64,000 nucleotides of DNA from Antedon bifida. Taxonomy: Eukaryota > Echinodermata > Crinoidea > Comatulida > Antedonidae. Every line of letters begins with the position of its first letter. Positions within the stretch are counted from its first letter, which is position 1. This document shows positions 60,811-64,000 of the stretch, piece by piece. The notes below the pieces were generated by a model. That model did not search any database. It was not told the DNA's origin and worked only from the letters and a program-made list of their open reading frames with translations. The stretch is from the NCBI GenBank assembly GCA_963402885.1, contig OY727097.1:29071401-29135400 (forward strand), given 5' to 3'. The translations under genes and the position numbers were made by a program.

Positions 60811-60823
60811 TTCCAGAAAATTC
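60811..60823. promoter_or_regulatory. Heat-shock element (three inverted nGAAn units)
   Basis: TTCCAGAAAATTC is a perfect TTCnnGAAnnTTC with 5-bp periodicity, the HSF1 trimer site. A weaker GAAATATCTAGAA lies at 60716-60728, and a two-unit GAAATTTC at 61083-61090. The site directly precedes a consensus donor (GTAAGT, 60826), so it may fall at the end of a 5' UTR exon or in the core promoter. Confidence 0.65.
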
Positions 60824-61083
60824 CAGTAAGTCTATAAAATACCGTTAAAGTTGCTTGTGTAGTTACATAATTATTTGAAGATTATTCACGCATAGGATTT
60901 GTAATACGTTGCTTTCTTTTCAATCATTTATAGCTATTGATTTCTAGGCTTCACTATCGTATCGAAAGTAACCTAACCGGCAGTAATCTACTGAATAGCC
61001 ACCGACCGCTGTGCAGGAGGGAGTGTGACTGAGGTTAGAGCCCTCAAAAAGCGAAGGAAGTGAACTCTATGCTTACTTTATAG

Positions 61084-63998
<2,915 letters not shown>

Positions 63999-64000
63999 CA

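Overview
The window is nuclear DNA of an animal. Genes are split by many GT-AG introns, the sequence is A+T-rich, and intergenic and intronic space is full of short non-autonomous DNA transposons. Gene content (Inturned, Nup54, a RING/B-box/filamin/NHL TRIM protein, PLK4, an HSPA4/HSP110-type chaperone) fits a ciliated metazoan. The TRIM architecture and the INTU-PLK4-HSPA4 linkage make an invertebrate deuterostome such as an echinoderm my best guess. That guess rests on memory of the families, not on a search.

Layout. 1-1374: no gene seen. 1435-15562 (+): INTU, 14 coding exons, about 933 aa. 16988-22562 (+): NUP54, 13 coding exons, about 574 aa. 23055-26191 (-): TRIM-type E3 ligase, one long exon plus a probable 31-nt first coding exon, convergent with NUP54. 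27033-27242 (+): a possible 69-aa single-pass membrane protein. 28120-59082 (+): PLK4, 21 coding exons, about 1019 aa, stretched over 31 kb by repeat-filled introns of 7.8, 5.2 and 4.7 kb. 61102 to the window end (+): the first six exons of an HSPA4/HSP110-type gene, with a heat-shock element and a CRE upstream. All exon chains were assembled by hand; every junction keeps the reading frame and starts and ends at GT/AG.

Functional links. INTU (CPLANE planar-polarity and ciliogenesis complex) and PLK4 (centriole duplication) both act at the centriole or basal body. In human 4q28, INTU, HSPA4L and PLK4 also lie close together, so part of this neighbourhood looks anciently linked. I see no evidence that they form a co-regulated system.

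Repeats are the most distinctive content. Family A (26 copies or fragments, all between 15.8 and 57.1 kb) carries one to three perfect CArG boxes (SRF-type sites) in most copies. Families B and D have TTAA target duplications, and one B copy is nested inside an A copy. Family C has a 7-bp duplication. There is also a 1.1-kb foldback element, tRNA-derived SINE-like pieces (one with five tandem pol III B boxes), minisatellites, and a decayed duplicate of the last NUP54 exon. I found no convincing undescribed gene system; the best leads are the CArG-bearing repeat family, the duplicated NUP54 exon and two small ORFs.
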